Origin: Alphaproteobacteria bacterium
GTDB lineage: Bacteria; Pseudomonadota; Alphaproteobacteria; Caulobacterales; Caulobacteraceae
Assembly (NCBI GenBank): GCA_025359785.1
Contig: JANYET010000052.1
Coordinates: forward strand, 141,422 to 205,421
Length of the DNA: 64,000 nucleotides
Direction: 5' to 3'
This document shows positions 52,497-63,327 of this stretch, piece by piece. The first letter of the stretch is position 1. Each line of letters opens with the position of its first letter. Position numbers and translations under genes: made by a program. The notes under the pieces were generated by a model. That model saw nothing but the letters and a program-made list of their open reading frames with translations. It was not told the DNA's origin and ran no database searches.

Positions 52497-53495
52497 CTAC
52501 GGCTCGCCCGGCCCCGTCACCCGCAGGCCCTTGGCCTCCAGCCGGGCGATCACCCCGCCCTCGGCCAGCAGCCGGCGCAGCCCCACGACCGCCACCGCGT
52601 GGCCGGGCTTGTCGAGCGCCCGGGCGATGTCGTTGGCCTGATCCTGCGACACCCGGCTCCACAGCTCGCCGCCGCCGGTCAGGATCAGCAGGCACTTGTC
52701 GAAGCCGCGCGGCGCGGTCAGCGCCGTGGCCACGTCGCCCCGCGCCCAGCCCTGCACCGCGCGCCGCGCCGTCGCCTCGCCCGCCTCGACGTCGTCGAGC
52801 GCCCAGGCCAGGCACGCCTGCTGCGCCGCCGGCGTCAGGCTGGCCATGGCGGCCTGGGCCAGCGGCATGGCCGCGTAGCGCGCTGAGCTTTCCAGCTTCA
52901 GGCCGTGGCGGCGCACCACCGGCCGCACCTGGCCCTCCATCGGCGCCCAGCGGCCGTGCGTCTCGCGCAGCAGAAAGGCCCCGGCCGCCATCGGCTGCCA
53001 GTCGGACCAGCTGTCGGCGGGCTTGCCGGCCCGCGCCACGTCGGCGGCGAAACGCTCGGCCAGCGGCCGGGGCAGGCCCTGCGCCATCGGCGTCTTCGAT
53101 TTCAGCGACGCACGCATCCTGAGCGCCGCCGGGATGTCGCGCAGCCCCGCCGTCAGGCCCGGCGGCCCGATCGCCGCCGTAGCCCCGGTCAGCCGCCGCT
53201 CCAGCACCGTCTTGTCCCAGGCGATCCCCGGTGGGACCGGCCCGTCGGGCACGCCCAGGATATAGACCGTAGAGGCGCCCCGGCTCACACGCCACCAGGG
53301 CGGCCCAGCCTCGCGCGCCTGCACCACCAGCTCGGCGACCAGCGTGCCCTCGGGATCGATCGGTGGGCTGGCCGACGCGGTGGGCGCGGGCGCCGCTACG
53401 ACGCAGGCCAGGGACGCAGCCGCCAGGACTGCCCCGAACGCCGCGGCCCTAAACGCCGCCGTCCTGAACGCAATTGGCTTGAAAACCGGGACCAT
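52497..53495 (-). CDS. TraB/GumN family protein
   Basis: A 332-residue exported protein with an N-terminal signal or anchor (about residues 10-37, alanine-rich, with FRTAAFRAAAF repeats). The family signature is PPWWRVSRGASTVYILGVPD, followed by GIAWDKTVLERRL. The C-terminal part includes ANDIARALDKPGHAVAVVGL and LLAEGGVIARLEAKGLRV, the usual TraB/GumN end. Some relatives are metalloproteases acting on pheromones or misfolded proteins. The catalytic residues are not obvious here. Confidence 0.8.
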   Translation of the reverse strand: MVPVFKPIAFRTAAFRAAAFGAVLAAASLACVVAAPAPTASASPPIDPEGTLVAELVVQAREAGPPWWRVSRGASTVYILGVPDGPVPPGIAWDKTVLERRLTGATAAIGPPGLTAGLRDIPAALRMRASLKSKTPMAQGLPRPLAERFAADVARAGKPADSWSDWQPMAAGAFLLRETHGRWAPMEGQVRPVVRRHGLKLESSARYAAMPLAQAAMASLTPAAQQACLAWALDDVEAGEATARRAVQGWARGDVATALTAPRGFDKCLLILTGGGELWSRVSQDQANDIARALDKPGHAVAVVGLRRLLAEGGVIARLEAKGLRVTGPGEP

Positions 53496-53636
53496 CGTTT
53501 GTTCGCTTAGGGCGCACGGCTCCCGGCGTCCAGCCCGCGCTCCCCTGAGAAGCGAGTGTGATTGACAGCTGCGCGCCGCGCGCTCGTTAGTACCCCACGG
53601 ATGGCCGAAACGGTTGATCCGCGAGGGGATCTAGAG

Positions 53637-54344
53637 ATGCGCACCACGTTCCAAGCCACGGCCATCGCTACGGCCATCGCCGCCACGCTGCTGCTCGGCG
53701 CGGGCGCCGCCAGCGCCTCGGTCAACCTGATCACCTTCGAAGAGGCCGGTCTCGTCGCCATGCCCAACGCGCAGGGTTCCGGCGTGTCCGCCGGCGCCCA
53801 GCTGCACGATCAGTTCCTGGCCACCCTGGGCGCGAGCTTCAGCTCCGGCGCCAACTATGTGGCCGTCGTCGACCACGGCTTCCCCTTGCTGACGCCGACG
53901 CCGCCCAACATCATCGGCGGCACGAACGCCAACGGGGCGCTCGACTATTCCGCGGTGATCCGCGTGGCCTTCTACGACCCGACCAACACCGGCAACCAGG
54001 CGACCACCGACCACGTCAAGGTGTTGGGCGACCTCTTCGGCGCGGGCGGCGGCTCGGTGACGATGAATGCCTTCGACCGCTTCGGCGGCTTCCTGGGCTC
54101 GGTCACGGACCTCGACAATAAGCCCCTGGGTCAGGGCCCGGTCCTGGAGCTCAACATCGCGGGCATCCAGTCGGTGACCTTCAGCGGCACCTCCGGCACC
54201 GTCGGCTTCGACAATTTCGAGTTCAACACGGTCAGGCCGACCGGCGCCGCCGTGCCCGAGCCCGCGGCCTGGGCCCTGATGATCGCCGGCTTCGGCCTCA
54301 CCGGCGCGGCGCTCCGCCGCCGCCGGACGCCCGTCACCGCCTGA
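53637..54344 (+). CDS. PEPxxWA-CTERM sorting domain protein
   Basis: A 235-residue exported protein. A signal peptide ends near GAASAS (about residue 28). The body (NLITFEEAGLVAMPNAQG, SVTFSGTSGTVGFDNFEFN) resembles secreted lectin-like beta-sandwich proteins. The C-terminus is AVPEPAAWALMIAGFGLTG with RRRR after the helix, the complete sorting signal. The ATG at 53637 has AGGGG upstream. It is the only one of the five such genes in the window on the plus strand, and no regulator gene adjoins it. Confidence 0.85.
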   Translation: MRTTFQATAIATAIAATLLLGAGAASASVNLITFEEAGLVAMPNAQGSGVSAGAQLHDQFLATLGASFSSGANYVAVVDHGFPLLTPTPPNIIGGTNANGALDYSAVIRVAFYDPTNTGNQATTDHVKVLGDLFGAGGGSVTMNAFDRFGGFLGSVTDLDNKPLGQGPVLELNIAGIQSVTFSGTSGTVGFDNFEFNTVRPTGAAVPEPAAWALMIAGFGLTGAALRRRRTPVTA

Positions 54345-54487
54345 CCTGCCGCCCAAGCCAGTCCAGAGCCAGTCCTGGGCCCGCCGAGACAGCGCCTGCT
54401 CCGGCGAGCCCAGTCCGCGGTTCTGACTGGCGGCCGGACCCGTGACCGGTCATGCTCCCGGGCTGATCGGACTGCGGGGCGCGCGCC

Positions 54488-55492
<1,005 letters not shown>

Positions 55493-55835
55493 ATCCACGC
55501 CGCACCCCGATCGCGCCACCGCCCAGCCTCACGCCGGGATCGGCTGTCCCGGCGGGCGGCGACAGCCGGGCATATCCTCCCGTTCCGCCTCGCCGGTTTC
55601 CAGATTGGGGATGATCCCCGGTGTTGCGGTGACACTGCCTGAAATGAGTCCCGCCGCGACCTGAACATCAGGCCAGATAGCCTATTTCATACAGTGCCAT
55701 TGTCGCGCTCACCCTATGAGCGCTGTGGCCGCCAGCAGGGCCGCGCCACTCAGATCACTCCACTGCCGGGTGAAACCAGCGGTTCCCGCGATCGGGACGG
55801 CGGGGCAATGTGACGTGCGAAGGAGCTGAAAGACG
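55493..55835. other. Gene-free stretch of 343 bp
   Basis: No convincing coding frame is seen. A hairpin with an 8-bp stem (CGGCTGTC, 55541-55548, with 55561-55568) follows the protease gene and could end its transcript, although it lacks a T-run. The sequence becomes less GC-rich around 55660-55720, where the promoter of the lipoprotein gene is expected, but I could not fix -35 and -10 elements. GAAGGAGC precedes the lipoprotein ATG. Confidence 0.5.
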
Positions 55836-56471
55836 ATGCGCAACGGCCCGGTCAGAACACCGCTCGCCCTGGTGGCTACGCTCGCCATCCTGTCAGCCTG
55901 CGCCTCGCCGGACCCCGGCGGGAGGCGATCATCCGGCCTTCGCGTCGGCGAACGGTCCGTGCGGGTGCGGCCGCTTCAGATGACCGTGGCGCCGCCGGCC
56001 AGTTTCCGGGTGACCGGCCCCCATGAATTCTCGAAGCGGGAGGACAATGGCTACCACTTCGACGTTTCCCTCGTGAGCTACGTCAGCCTGCGGGAGGTCG
56101 TATCCGTGGTGGCCGAACACCTCGTCGAAGACGCCCCGTTGAACTATGCGGACCTTCCCAAAGCCCAATGGCCCAGTGCGGCCTTCCGCGCGCGTGCGTC
56201 CGGTTGCGCCAGTATGACGCCGGCCGCCGCCGCCGCGATGCCGGCCGAAAGCGGGATGTCCTGGATCCTGCAGGCCGGCTTCGACCCAAACGGTTCGTTC
56301 GCCTATGAAGCGGCCTTGCTGGTGGCGCCGGATCGCCGGCACGAAGCGTCAATCGAACTGATCACCCAGGTCGCCTCCTGCGGTGATCCCGCGGGCATAG
56401 CCGCCGCTCTGAATTTACTTCGAAACCGCATCAAGGTCAGCCTGGTCCCTGAGGGATCACAACGGCGATAA
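55836..56471 (+). CDS. Predicted lipoprotein of unknown function
   Basis: A 211-residue protein. The N-terminus has a lipoprotein signal with lipobox LSAC (LVATLAILSAC, Cys21), so it should be lipid-anchored in the envelope. The body includes VRVRPLQMTVAPPASFRVTG and GYHFDVSLVSYVSLREVVSV, plus two more cysteines. No family is recognised. It lies upstream of the gcv riboswitch on the same strand, but the riboswitch and 459-bp gap separate its control from gcvT. Confidence 0.7.
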   Translation: MRNGPVRTPLALVATLAILSACASPDPGGRRSSGLRVGERSVRVRPLQMTVAPPASFRVTGPHEFSKREDNGYHFDVSLVSYVSLREVVSVVAEHLVEDAPLNYADLPKAQWPSAAFRARASGCASMTPAAAAAMPAESGMSWILQAGFDPNGSFAYEAALLVAPDRRHEASIELITQVASCGDPAGIAAALNLLRNRIKVSLVPEGSQRR

Positions 56472-56651
56472 ACACCTCTCGGCGCCGATCGTCGCGCTGG
56501 CCGCCGCCCTCACCACGCCACCGCGATGAGCATTAAGGTGACGCTGTAGTGACCGTAGTGGAAATTGACGTCGGAGTTTGAGTTTGACGTCGCCCGCCGC
56601 CCACCCGCAACCTTGACTCCCACCCGTCCATCCCGCATCCCTCCTCTCGAC

Positions 56652-56872
56652 TCTCGCGGGAGAGATCGGGGCCTTCCTGACCATCGGAGGACTCCGGAGC
56701 CGAAGGCGCAACCGCCCCGGAAACGCTCAGGCAAACGGACCGCGACGAGCTGATGCACGCTGGAAAGTGCCCTTCGTAGCTCGCCAGAGCGAAGTCGGGA
56801 CGCCGAAGGAGCGAGGGACCGCGCAAACGAGCGCACGGTCCGAAATCTCTCAGGCCCAAGGACAGCGGGGGC
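56652..56872 (+). promoter_or_regulatory. Tandem glycine riboswitch upstream of gcvT
   Basis: Two glycine aptamers in tandem. Aptamer 1 (about 56652-56766) has the conserved core GCCGAAGGCGCAA (56699-56711) and AAACGCTCAGGCAAACGGAC (56721-56740). Aptamer 2 (about 56775-56872) has CGCCGAAGGAGC (56801-56812) and AAATCTCTCAGGCCCAAGGA (56843-56862) with ACAGCG following. Glycine riboswitches commonly turn gcv operons on when glycine is plentiful. The expression platform would be the 58 bp between aptamer 2 and the gcvT GTG. Exact outer limits are estimates. Confidence 0.9.
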
Positions 56873-56930
56873 GCGGGATGCCAGGGGTCACCCTCGGCGG
56901 CTCGCCCCATCGTCAGCCGGAGTCCGCCGC

Positions 56931-58079
56931 GTGGCCACCGAACCTACAGACGCCCCCCTCAAGACCACGCCGCTGCACGCCGCGCATCTGGCGCTGGGCG
57001 CCCGCATGGTGCCGTTCGCGGGCTACGAGATGCCGGTGCAATACACCGAGGGCGTGCTCAAGGAGCACCTCTGGACCCGCGAACACGCCGGCCTGTTCGA
57101 CGTCTCCCACATGGGCCAGGCGCGCCTGCGCGGTGTCGCCCCCCTGTCGGCCTTCGAGGAAGTGGTCCCCGGCGACTTCATCAACCTGAAGCCCGGCAAG
57201 CAGAAGTACTCCGTCCTGCTCAACCGTACCGGCGGCATCATCGACGACCTGATGGCGGCGCGGCCGGTGACGCCGCAGGGAACCGGCGACGACGGCCTGT
57301 TCGTGGTGGTCAACGGGGCCTGCAAGGAGGGTGACTTCAAGGTCATCGCCGACGAACTGGGCAGCCAGGTCACCATCGAACGCCTCGAGACCCGGGCGCT
57401 GATCGCCATCCAGGGCCCCGAGGCGGCGGGCGTCTTCCAGCACTATGTCCCCGAGGCCGCCGCCATGGTGTTCATGGACGTCCGCCTGCTGACCGGCTTC
57501 GGCGTCGACCTGATCGTCTCGCGCTCGGGCTACACCGGCGAGGACGGCTACGAGATCTCGGTCCCGGGGCCGGCGGCCCACGACGTCTGGAACACGCTGC
57601 TCTCCGACCCCCGCGTGAAGGCCATCGGCCTGGGCGCCCGCGACAGCCTTCGCCTGGAGGCGGGCCTGCCGCTCTACGGCCACGACCTCGACGAGACCAC
57701 CTCGCCGGTCGAGGCCGACCTCACCTTCGCCATCAACAAGAACCGCCGCGAGCAGCGCGATTTCCCTGGCGCGTCGCGGATCGCCAAGGAACTGGCCGAG
57801 GGTCCGCCACGCGTCCGCGTCGCGCTCAGGGTGCTCGAAGGCGCGCCGGCCCGTGAAGGCGCCGAGATCGCCGACGCGGCGGGCGCGATCATCGGCGTCG
57901 TCACCTCCGGCGGCTATTCCCCGGTCCTGAAGGGCGCCATCGCGCTGGGCTTCGTCACCCCCGGCCACTCTGACGTCGGCGCCCCGCTCAAGGTCATTGT
58001 CCGCGGCAAGCCCCAGGCCTGCGAGGTCGTCAAAGCCCCCTTCGTGCCGCACCGCTATGTGCGGAAGGCGACCGGATGA
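56931..58079 (+). CDS. gcvT: Aminomethyltransferase (glycine cleavage T protein)
   Basis: A 382-residue tetrahydrofolate-dependent enzyme that releases ammonia from the aminomethyl-lipoyl group and makes 5,10-methylene-[36 protein letters not shown] and [15 protein letters not shown] are classic T-protein segments. The last includes the folate-binding region, and [20 protein letters not shown] is the conserved domain-2 motif. The start is GTG 56931-56933. It leads the gcv operon behind the glycine riboswitch. Confidence 0.95.
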   Translation: MATEPTDAPLKTTPLHAAHLALGARMVPFAGYEMPVQYTEGVLKEHLWTREHAGLFDVSHMGQARLRGVAPLSAFEEVVPGDFINLKPGKQKYSVLLNRTGGIIDDLMAARPVTPQGTGDDGLFVVVNGACKEGDFKVIADELGSQVTIERLETRALIAIQGPEAAGVFQHYVPEAAAMVFMDVRLLTGFGVDLIVSRSGYTGEDGYEISVPGPAAHDVWNTLLSDPRVKAIGLGARDSLRLEAGLPLYGHDLDETTSPVEADLTFAINKNRREQRDFPGASRIAKELAEGPPRVRVALRVLEGAPAREGAEIADAAGAIIGVVTSGGYSPVLKGAIALGFVTPGHSDVGAPLKVIVRGKPQACEVVKAPFVPHRYVRKATG

Positions 58080-58150
58080 ACCAACGCGTCTTCCCTCCCC
58101 GTGTCATCCCGGTTTTGAATTGCCCCGATAACTTGATCAGAGAGAACCCC

Positions 58151-58516
58151 ATGCGCTTCACCAAGGATCACGAATGGGTCGAGGTCGACGGCGACGTCGC
58201 CACCGTCGGCATCACCGCCTACGCCGCCGAACAGCTGGGCGACGTAGTGTTCGTCGAGACCCCCGACGTCGGCAAGACCATCAAGGCCGGCGACGGCTTC
58301 GCGGTGGTCGAGAGCGTCAAGGCCGCCTCGGACGTCTACGCCCCGATCAGCGGCCAGGTGGTCGAAGCCAACGCCGCGCTCGGCGACGCGCCCGAGACCG
58401 TCAACGCCGCCCCGGAAGCCGCCGGCTGGTTCGCCAAGGTCAAACTCGCCAACCCGGCCGAGGTCGAAGCCCTGATGGATCGCCCCGCCTACGAAGCCTA
58501 CCTGCAGACCCTCTGA
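58151..58516 (+). CDS. gcvH: Glycine cleavage system H protein
   Basis: A 121-residue lipoyl carrier that shuttles the aminomethyl group between P and T proteins. The lipoylated Lys57 is in [34 protein letters not shown] is the usual N-terminus. The ATG at 58151 is chosen over an upstream in-frame ATG that overlaps the gcvT stop; the extra 25 residues would not fit the family. It lies 71 bp after gcvT and 134 bp before gcvPA. Confidence 0.95.
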   Translation: MRFTKDHEWVEVDGDVATVGITAYAAEQLGDVVFVETPDVGKTIKAGDGFAVVESVKAASDVYAPISGQVVEANAALGDAPETVNAAPEAAGWFAKVKLANPAEVEALMDRPAYEAYLQTL

Positions 58517-58542
58517 TCCCCGCGCGCCGCGCAACTCATTCC

Positions 58543-58623
58543 AACCACGGATTTCACAGATTGCACGGAAAGGGCGCCGCGCCCGGATCCGCCTCATCCG
58601 TGAAATCGGTGAAATCCGTGGTT
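58543..58623. repeat. 81-bp inverted-repeat element between gcvH and gcvPA
   Basis: A perfect 15-bp arm AACCACGGATTTCAC (58543-58557) has its inverse at 58609-58623, and extra half-copies of the motif (TGCACGG, CCGTGAAATC) lie just inside. In RNA it would form a strong long hairpin. It resembles dispersed palindromic repeats found in several bacterial groups. Its place inside an operon means it may affect message stability or read-through into gcvPA and gcvPB. Confidence 0.85.
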
Positions 58624-58650
58624 CTCCTTCCTTCCTGACTCGGATCGCCC

Positions 58651-60000
58651 ATGCGCTACCTGCCCCTGACACCCGATGACCGCGCCCAGATGCTGGGGGT
58701 GATCGGCGCGCCCGATATCGACGCCCTGTTCGCCGACGTGCCCGCCGCCGCCCGCAAGCGCGAGTTGTTCGACCTGCCCCGCCGGGCCGGCGAGCTGGAG
58801 GTCGAGCGCGAGCTGGGCCTGCTCGCGGCCCGCAACCGGCCGGCCGGCTCGGGCCCGTTCTTCTGTGGCGCAGGGGCCTATCGCCACCATGTGCCGGCCA
58901 CCGTCGACCACATCATCCAGCGCTCCGAATTCCTCACCAGCTACACCCCCTACCAGCCGGAAATCGCCCAGGGGACTCTGCAGGTGCTGTTCGAATTCCA
59001 GACCCAGGTCGCGGCCCTGACCGGCATGGATGTGGCCAACGCCTCGATGTACGACGGCTCCACGGCCTGCGCCGAGGCGGTGATGATGAGCCAACGGGTG
59101 ACGCGGCGCGAGAAGGCGATCCTCTCCGGCGGCCTGCATCCGCACTACGCCGCCGTCACCCAGACCATCGCCCATGCCGAGGGCATGCACATCGTCCGCC
59201 AGGCCGCCGCCCTCGACGCCGAGGCCGCCGTCATCGCGGCCATCGACGCTGAGACCGCCTGCGTCGTGGTCCAGACCCCCAACGTCTTCGGCGTCGTCAC
59301 CGACGTCACGCGCATCGCCGAGGCGGCGCACGCCGCCGGCGCCCTGCTGATCGTGGTGACCACCGAGGCCGTGTCCTTCGGCCTGCTCAAGTCGCCCGGC
59401 GAAATGGGCGCCGACATCGCCGTTGCCGAGGGCCAGTCGATCGGCAATGCGCTGAACTACGGCGGCCCCTACATCGGCCTCTTCGCCTGCCGCGAAAAGC
59501 TGGTCCGCCAGATGCCGGGCCGGCTCTGCGGCGAGACCATCGACGCTCAGGGCCGCCGCGGCTACGTGCTGACGCTATCGACCCGCGAGCAGCACATCCG
59601 CCGCGAGAAGGCGACCTCCAACATCTGCACCAACTCCGGCCTCTGCGCGCTGGCCTTCACCATCCATCTTTCGCTGTTGGGCGAAGTGGGGCTGCGCCAG
59701 ATGGCGGCGCTGAACCACAGCCGGGCGCGCGAACTCGCGGCCGCGCTGGGCGGCGTGGTCGAGGTTCTGACGCCGCGCTTTTTCAACGAGATCGCGGTGC
59801 GGGTGCCCAAGCGCGCCGGGGACGCTTCGTCCGTGGTCGAAGCGTTGCTGACCGACGGCATCGTGGCCGGCGTCCCCTATTCGCGGCTCGACCCGCACGC
59901 CGGCCTGGACGACATCCTGCTGCTGGCCTGCACCGAGACCACCACATCTGAGGATATCGCGGCCCTGTCTGCCGCCCTGAAGCGGAGGCTCGGCCAATGA
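58651..60000 (+). CDS. gcvPA: Glycine dehydrogenase (decarboxylating), subunit 1
   Basis: A 449-residue alpha subunit of the two-subunit P protein. Signatures seen are [33 protein letters not shown] and [18 protein letters not shown], plus [14 protein letters not shown] further on. With subunit 2 it decarboxylates glycine and loads the aminomethyl group onto GcvH. Its stop overlaps the gcvPB ATG. It follows the 81-bp repeat element. Confidence 0.95.
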   Translation: MRYLPLTPDDRAQMLGVIGAPDIDALFADVPAAARKRELFDLPRRAGELEVERELGLLAARNRPAGSGPFFCGAGAYRHHVPATVDHIIQRSEFLTSYTPYQPEIAQGTLQVLFEFQTQVAALTGMDVANASMYDGSTACAEAVMMSQRVTRREKAILSGGLHPHYAAVTQTIAHAEGMHIVRQAAALDAEAAVIAAIDAETACVVVQTPNVFGVVTDVTRIAEAAHAAGALLIVVTTEAVSFGLLKSPGEMGADIAVAEGQSIGNALNYGGPYIGLFACREKLVRQMPGRLCGETIDAQGRRGYVLTLSTREQHIRREKATSNICTNSGLCALAFTIHLSLLGEVGLRQMAALNHSRARELAAALGGVVEVLTPRFFNEIAVRVPKRAGDASSVVEALLTDGIVAGVPYSRLDPHAGLDDILLLACTETTTSEDIAALSAALKRRLGQ

Positions 60001-61571
60001 CCATGAACAGCGTGGGCCGGCCCACCGCCCCTAACGCCGCCGCAAATGGCGCCGAAGGCTTCGCCTCGCTCACCGGCGCCCGCGGCCTGTTGCAGGACGA
60101 GCCGCTGCTGTTCGAGCTGGGCGGCTGGGACAAGACAGGCGTCGACTTCGATGCGCCCGACCACGACGCCTCGGACCTCGGCGACCTGGTCCGCGCCGCG
60201 CCGATCGGTCTGGCCGGCCTCTCCGAGCCGGAGACCATGCGCCACTACGTGCGCCTGAGCCAAAAGAACCACGCCATCGACCTGGCGCTCTATCCGCTGG
60301 GCTCGTGCACCATGAAGCACAACCCGCGGCTCAACGAAAAAATGGCTCGCCTCGCTGGTTTCGCCGACCTGCACCCGTTGCAGCCGGTCTCGACGACGCA
60401 GGGCGCGCTGGAGCTGATCGACCGCCTGGCGCACTGGCTGAAGACGCTGACCGGCATGCCCGCCGTCGCCATGACGCCAAAGGCCGGCGCCCACGGCGAG
60501 CTGTGCGGCCTGCTCTGCATCCGCGCCGCCCACGAGGCCGCGGGCCACGGCCACCGCCGCCGGGTTCTGGTGCCGACCTCCGCCCACGGCACCAACCCCG
60601 CCACCGCCGCCTTCGTCGGCTACTCCGTCGAGGAGATCGCCCAGACCGCCGACGGCCGCGTCGATCTCGCCGACCTGGAAGCCAAGCTCGGCCCCGACGT
60701 CGCCGCCATCATGGTGACCAACCCCAATACCTGCGGCCTGTTCGAACGCGACGTGATCGAGATCGCGCGCATTACGCACGCGCACGGGGCGTACTTCTAT
60801 TGCGACGGAGCCAACTTCAACGCCATCGTCGGCAAGGTCCGCCCCGGCGACCTCGGCGTCGACGCCATGCATATCAACCTGCACAAGACCTTCTCGACGC
60901 CCCACGGCGGCGGCGGTCCCGGCGCCGGCCCTGTGGTCCTCTCGGCGGCCCTCGCCCCCTTCGCGCCGGCCCCCTGGGTCGTCCACGGCCCGGACGGCCT
61001 GACCCTGGTCGAGGAAGCCAAGGACCAGGCGGCCCAGGCCTTCGGCCGCATGTGCGCCTTCCAGGGCCAGATGGGCATGTTCGTCCGCGCCTATGCCTAC
61101 ATGCGCAGCCACGGCTCGGACGGCCTGCGCCAGGTGGCCGAGGACGCGGTGCTGAACGCCAACTACATCAAGGCCATGCTTTCAGCCGAGATGACGCCGG
61201 CCTTCCCGGACGGGCCCTGCATGCACGAGGCCCTGTTCGACGACCGCTGGCTGGACGGCACGGGCGTCAGCACGCTCGACTTCGCCAAGGCGATGATCGA
61301 CGAGGGCTTCCACCCGATGACCATGTACTTCCCGCTGGTCGTGCATGGCGCGATGTTGATCGAGCCTACGGAGACCGAGTCCAAGCGCGAGCTGGACCGG
61401 TTCTGCGAGGCGCTCCTGGCGCTGGCCCGGGCGGCCAAGGCGGGCGACGCGCAGCGCTTCACCGGCGCACCCTACCTGGCCCCGCTCAGCCGGCTCGACG
61501 AGACGCTCGCGGCCCGCAAGCCGAAGCTGACGTGGCGCCCCGAACACGACGCGACACCGGCCGCGGAATAG
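59997..61571 (+). CDS. gcvPB: Glycine dehydrogenase (decarboxylating), subunit 2
   Basis: A 524-residue beta subunit carrying the PLP site: the Schiff-base lysine is in [17 protein letters not shown]. Other markers are [33 protein letters not shown] and [19 protein letters not shown]. The ATG overlaps the gcvPA stop (ATGA). The first 40 residues are more variable than the rest. An intrinsic terminator follows the stop. Confidence 0.95.
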   Translation: MTMNSVGRPTAPNAAANGAEGFASLTGARGLLQDEPLLFELGGWDKTGVDFDAPDHDASDLGDLVRAAPIGLAGLSEPETMRHYVRLSQKNHAIDLALYPLGSCTMKHNPRLNEKMARLAGFADLHPLQPVSTTQGALELIDRLAHWLKTLTGMPAVAMTPKAGAHGELCGLLCIRAAHEAAGHGHRRRVLVPTSAHGTNPATAAFVGYSVEEIAQTADGRVDLADLEAKLGPDVAAIMVTNPNTCGLFERDVIEIARITHAHGAYFYCDGANFNAIVGKVRPGDLGVDAMHINLHKTFSTPHGGGGPGAGPVVLSAALAPFAPAPWVVHGPDGLTLVEEAKDQAAQAFGRMCAFQGQMGMFVRAYAYMRSHGSDGLRQVAEDAVLNANYIKAMLSAEMTPAFPDGPCMHEALFDDRWLDGTGVSTLDFAKAMIDEGFHPMTMYFPLVVHGAMLIEPTETESKRELDRFCEALLALARAAKAGDAQRFTGAPYLAPLSRLDETLAARKPKLTWRPEHDATPAAE

Positions 61572-61575
61572 CGAG

Positions 61576-61597
61576 CTCGCCTGTGAGGCGAGGTTTT
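61576..61597 (+). terminator. Intrinsic terminator of the gcv operon
   Basis: A 7-bp perfect stem (CTCGCCT, 61576-61582, with 61586-61592) with a 3-nt loop is followed by GTTTTCG, starting 5 bp after the gcvPB stop. This is a short but classic Rho-independent terminator. Confidence 0.75.
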
Positions 61598-61790
61598 CGT
61601 GTCTGGTATGCATCGCCAGTGTGTCTCCGGCGCCATCCGCCAGCGAATTGAGAATCTGAGCGAGATTTAACGCCGATGGCGCCTTTACGATTGAAAGGTG
61701 CGTTCGCATATCAGGTTTGCGCAGCGGCGGTTCGGCCTCCCCTTTGAGTCGTGCGCGCGCTCCCAGGTTCAGATTCCAGTGACTTTCGCC

Positions 61791-62192
61791 ATGCCCTCTC
61801 TGCGCGTTTACCGCGCCTCCGACGAGTTTGCCCGCGAGCTAGCCGCACGCGTGGCCCGCTGGCTGCTGATCGGATTGGGGCTGGTCCTGATGCTGGCGGC
61901 CCTGCCGCTGGTCGCGCTGCCGGGGCACCTCGGCCTGCCGCTGATGGTGGTCGGGCTGATGATCGTGCTGCGTAACTCGTTCAGCGCCAAGCGCCGGTTC
62001 CTGCGCATGCAGCGGGCCCACCCGAACATGGTGTTCCCGATCCGCCGGCTGATGCGCCGCGAGCCGGAGATCGTTCAGGTGTTCTGGCAGCAGTACCTCC
62101 GCGTCGAGCGTCTGGTCCTGCCGCGTCGGGCGCGTTTCGCGGTTAGAGCCCGCCGCCACCTTAAGCGGCGCTTTCAGCGCAAAGCCGTCTAG
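61791..62192 (+). CDS. Small basic membrane protein, function unknown
   Basis: A 133-residue protein with two close membrane helices (about residues 22-43 and 46-62, WLLIGLGLVLMLAALPLVAL and LGLPLMVVGLMIVL) and a very basic C-terminal tail (RRARFAVRARRHLKRRFQRK). The ATG at 61791 is preferred over upstream in-frame codons. It stands alone between the gcv and atp operons and ends at a strong terminator. No family is recognised. Confidence 0.7.
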   Translation: MPSLRVYRASDEFARELAARVARWLLIGLGLVLMLAALPLVALPGHLGLPLMVVGLMIVLRNSFSAKRRFLRMQRAHPNMVFPIRRLMRREPEIVQVFWQQYLRVERLVLPRRARFAVRARRHLKRRFQRKAV

Positions 62193-62216
62193 GCTTCCCG
62201 CCACCCGCCAGAATCA

Positions 62217-62255
62217 GAAACGCCCCGAGAGCGATCTCGGGGCGTTTCGTTTTTT
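62217..62255 (+). terminator. Strong intrinsic terminator
   Basis: A perfect 14-bp stem (GAAACGCCCCGAGA, 62217-62230, with 62235-62248) and a GCGA tetraloop are followed by a G and six T residues. It ends the plus-strand membrane-protein gene. The same hairpin lies 18 bp beyond the atpF stop and could also end the atp message, although that side has only a short T-rich tail. Confidence 0.92.
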
Positions 62256-62272
62256 GGATTGGGCGCGGAACT

Positions 62273-62764
62273 CTACTGCAGCTTGACCGCCATCTGACCG
62301 ATCGCAGCGTCGATCAGCGGATCGGACTTGGCGCCAGCGATGCGGCTGATGAGCACCTGTTCGGCGAGTTGCGCGGCGAGCTCGCCGGCGGCCGCCTTCA
62401 CCTCTGCGGCGGCCTGAGCCTCGGCGGTGGCGATGCGGCGCTCGGCCAGCTGGCCACGGCGTTCGATCTGTTCCGCCAGGCGCGCCTGGGCCTCGACCTG
62501 CATGCGCTCGGCCTGGTCCTGCGCGTTAGCCAGGATCTCGGCGGAGTGCTTCTCGGAGGCTTCCCGGTCGGCCTGGATGCGGGCCAGCAGGGCCTGGGCC
62601 TCCTCACGCAGCCGGTTGGCCTCGTCGAGTTGGCCTCGGACCTTGTCGCCCGCGTCGCCCAGGGCCTTCCAAGCGAGCTTGTGCACGCCCGCAAGGACCA
62701 GGACGCCCAGGAAGACCACGAAGGCGACGCCGACCCAGAAGTGGGCGTCTCTAATCAGTTCCAT
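62273..62764 (-). CDS. atpF: ATP synthase F0 subunit b
   Basis: A 163-residue peripheral-stalk subunit. One N-terminal membrane helix (about 9-27, FWVGVAFVVFLGVLVLAGV) is followed by a long alanine-, glutamate- and arginine-rich coiled coil. Length and layout fit the b subunit. It is the last gene of the F0 operon, 5 bp after atpF'. It pairs with b' to form a heterodimeric stalk. Confidence 0.9.
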   Translation of the reverse strand: MELIRDAHFWVGVAFVVFLGVLVLAGVHKLAWKALGDAGDKVRGQLDEANRLREEAQALLARIQADREASEKHSAEILANAQDQAERMQVEAQARLAEQIERRGQLAERRIATAEAQAAAEVKAAAGELAAQLAEQVLISRIAGAKSDPLIDAAIGQMAVKLQ

Positions 62765-62769
62765 GGTTC

Positions 62770-63300
62770 TCAGGATCCTCTGGCCGCGGTCGCCAGCTCG
62801 GCGGCGGTGGCCGCCTTGCCAGTGAGCTTGCCGACAATTGCACCGGCCGCCTCGCTGGCGATCGAGGCGACGTTGGCCATGGCGGCGTCACGGGCCTTAC
62901 CGATGCGGGCTTCGGCTTCGGCGGCTTTTTCAGCGAGCTTGGCTTCTTCCACCGCCAACCTGGCGGTGACTTCGGCCTGAGCCTTGGCGCGCGCCTCGGC
63001 GGCCACCCGTTGCGCCGCGGCGCGGGCTTGGGCGGTTTCAGCGGCGGCGGCCTGGGCTTGCGCCTCGGCCTCGTCCTTCAGCCGGCGAGCGTCGGCGATG
63101 TCACCGCTGATCTTGTCCTCACGCGCGTCGATCGTTCCCCCGACGCGGGGAGCCGCGAACAGGCGAATGAACAGTAGCATGACGACGAAGATCGCCAGGA
63201 ACCAGATGATCTGGCCCGGCCACCACTGGAGGTCGAACTGCGGCAGGCCGGAGGAAGCGCCTTCCGCCGGGGCCGTGCTCTCTTGGGTCTGGGTCGCCAT
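62770..63300 (-). CDS. atpF': ATP synthase F0 subunit b'
   Basis: A 176-residue second stalk subunit. GLPQFDLQWWPGQIIWFLAI around the membrane helix (about 20-50) is diagnostic for b' of alphaproteobacteria and phototrophs. A long coiled coil follows, with conserved RVGGTIDAREDKISGDIADA. It lies between atpE and atpF in the usual order a-c-b'-b. Confidence 0.92.
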   Translation of the reverse strand: MATQTQESTAPAEGASSGLPQFDLQWWPGQIIWFLAIFVVMLLFIRLFAAPRVGGTIDAREDKISGDIADARRLKDEAEAQAQAAAAETAQARAAAQRVAAEARAKAQAEVTARLAVEEAKLAEKAAEAEARIGKARDAAMANVASIASEAAGAIVGKLTGKAATAAELATAARGS

Positions 63301-63327
63301 TGGCGATCAGTCTCTAAGAGGCCCGGC

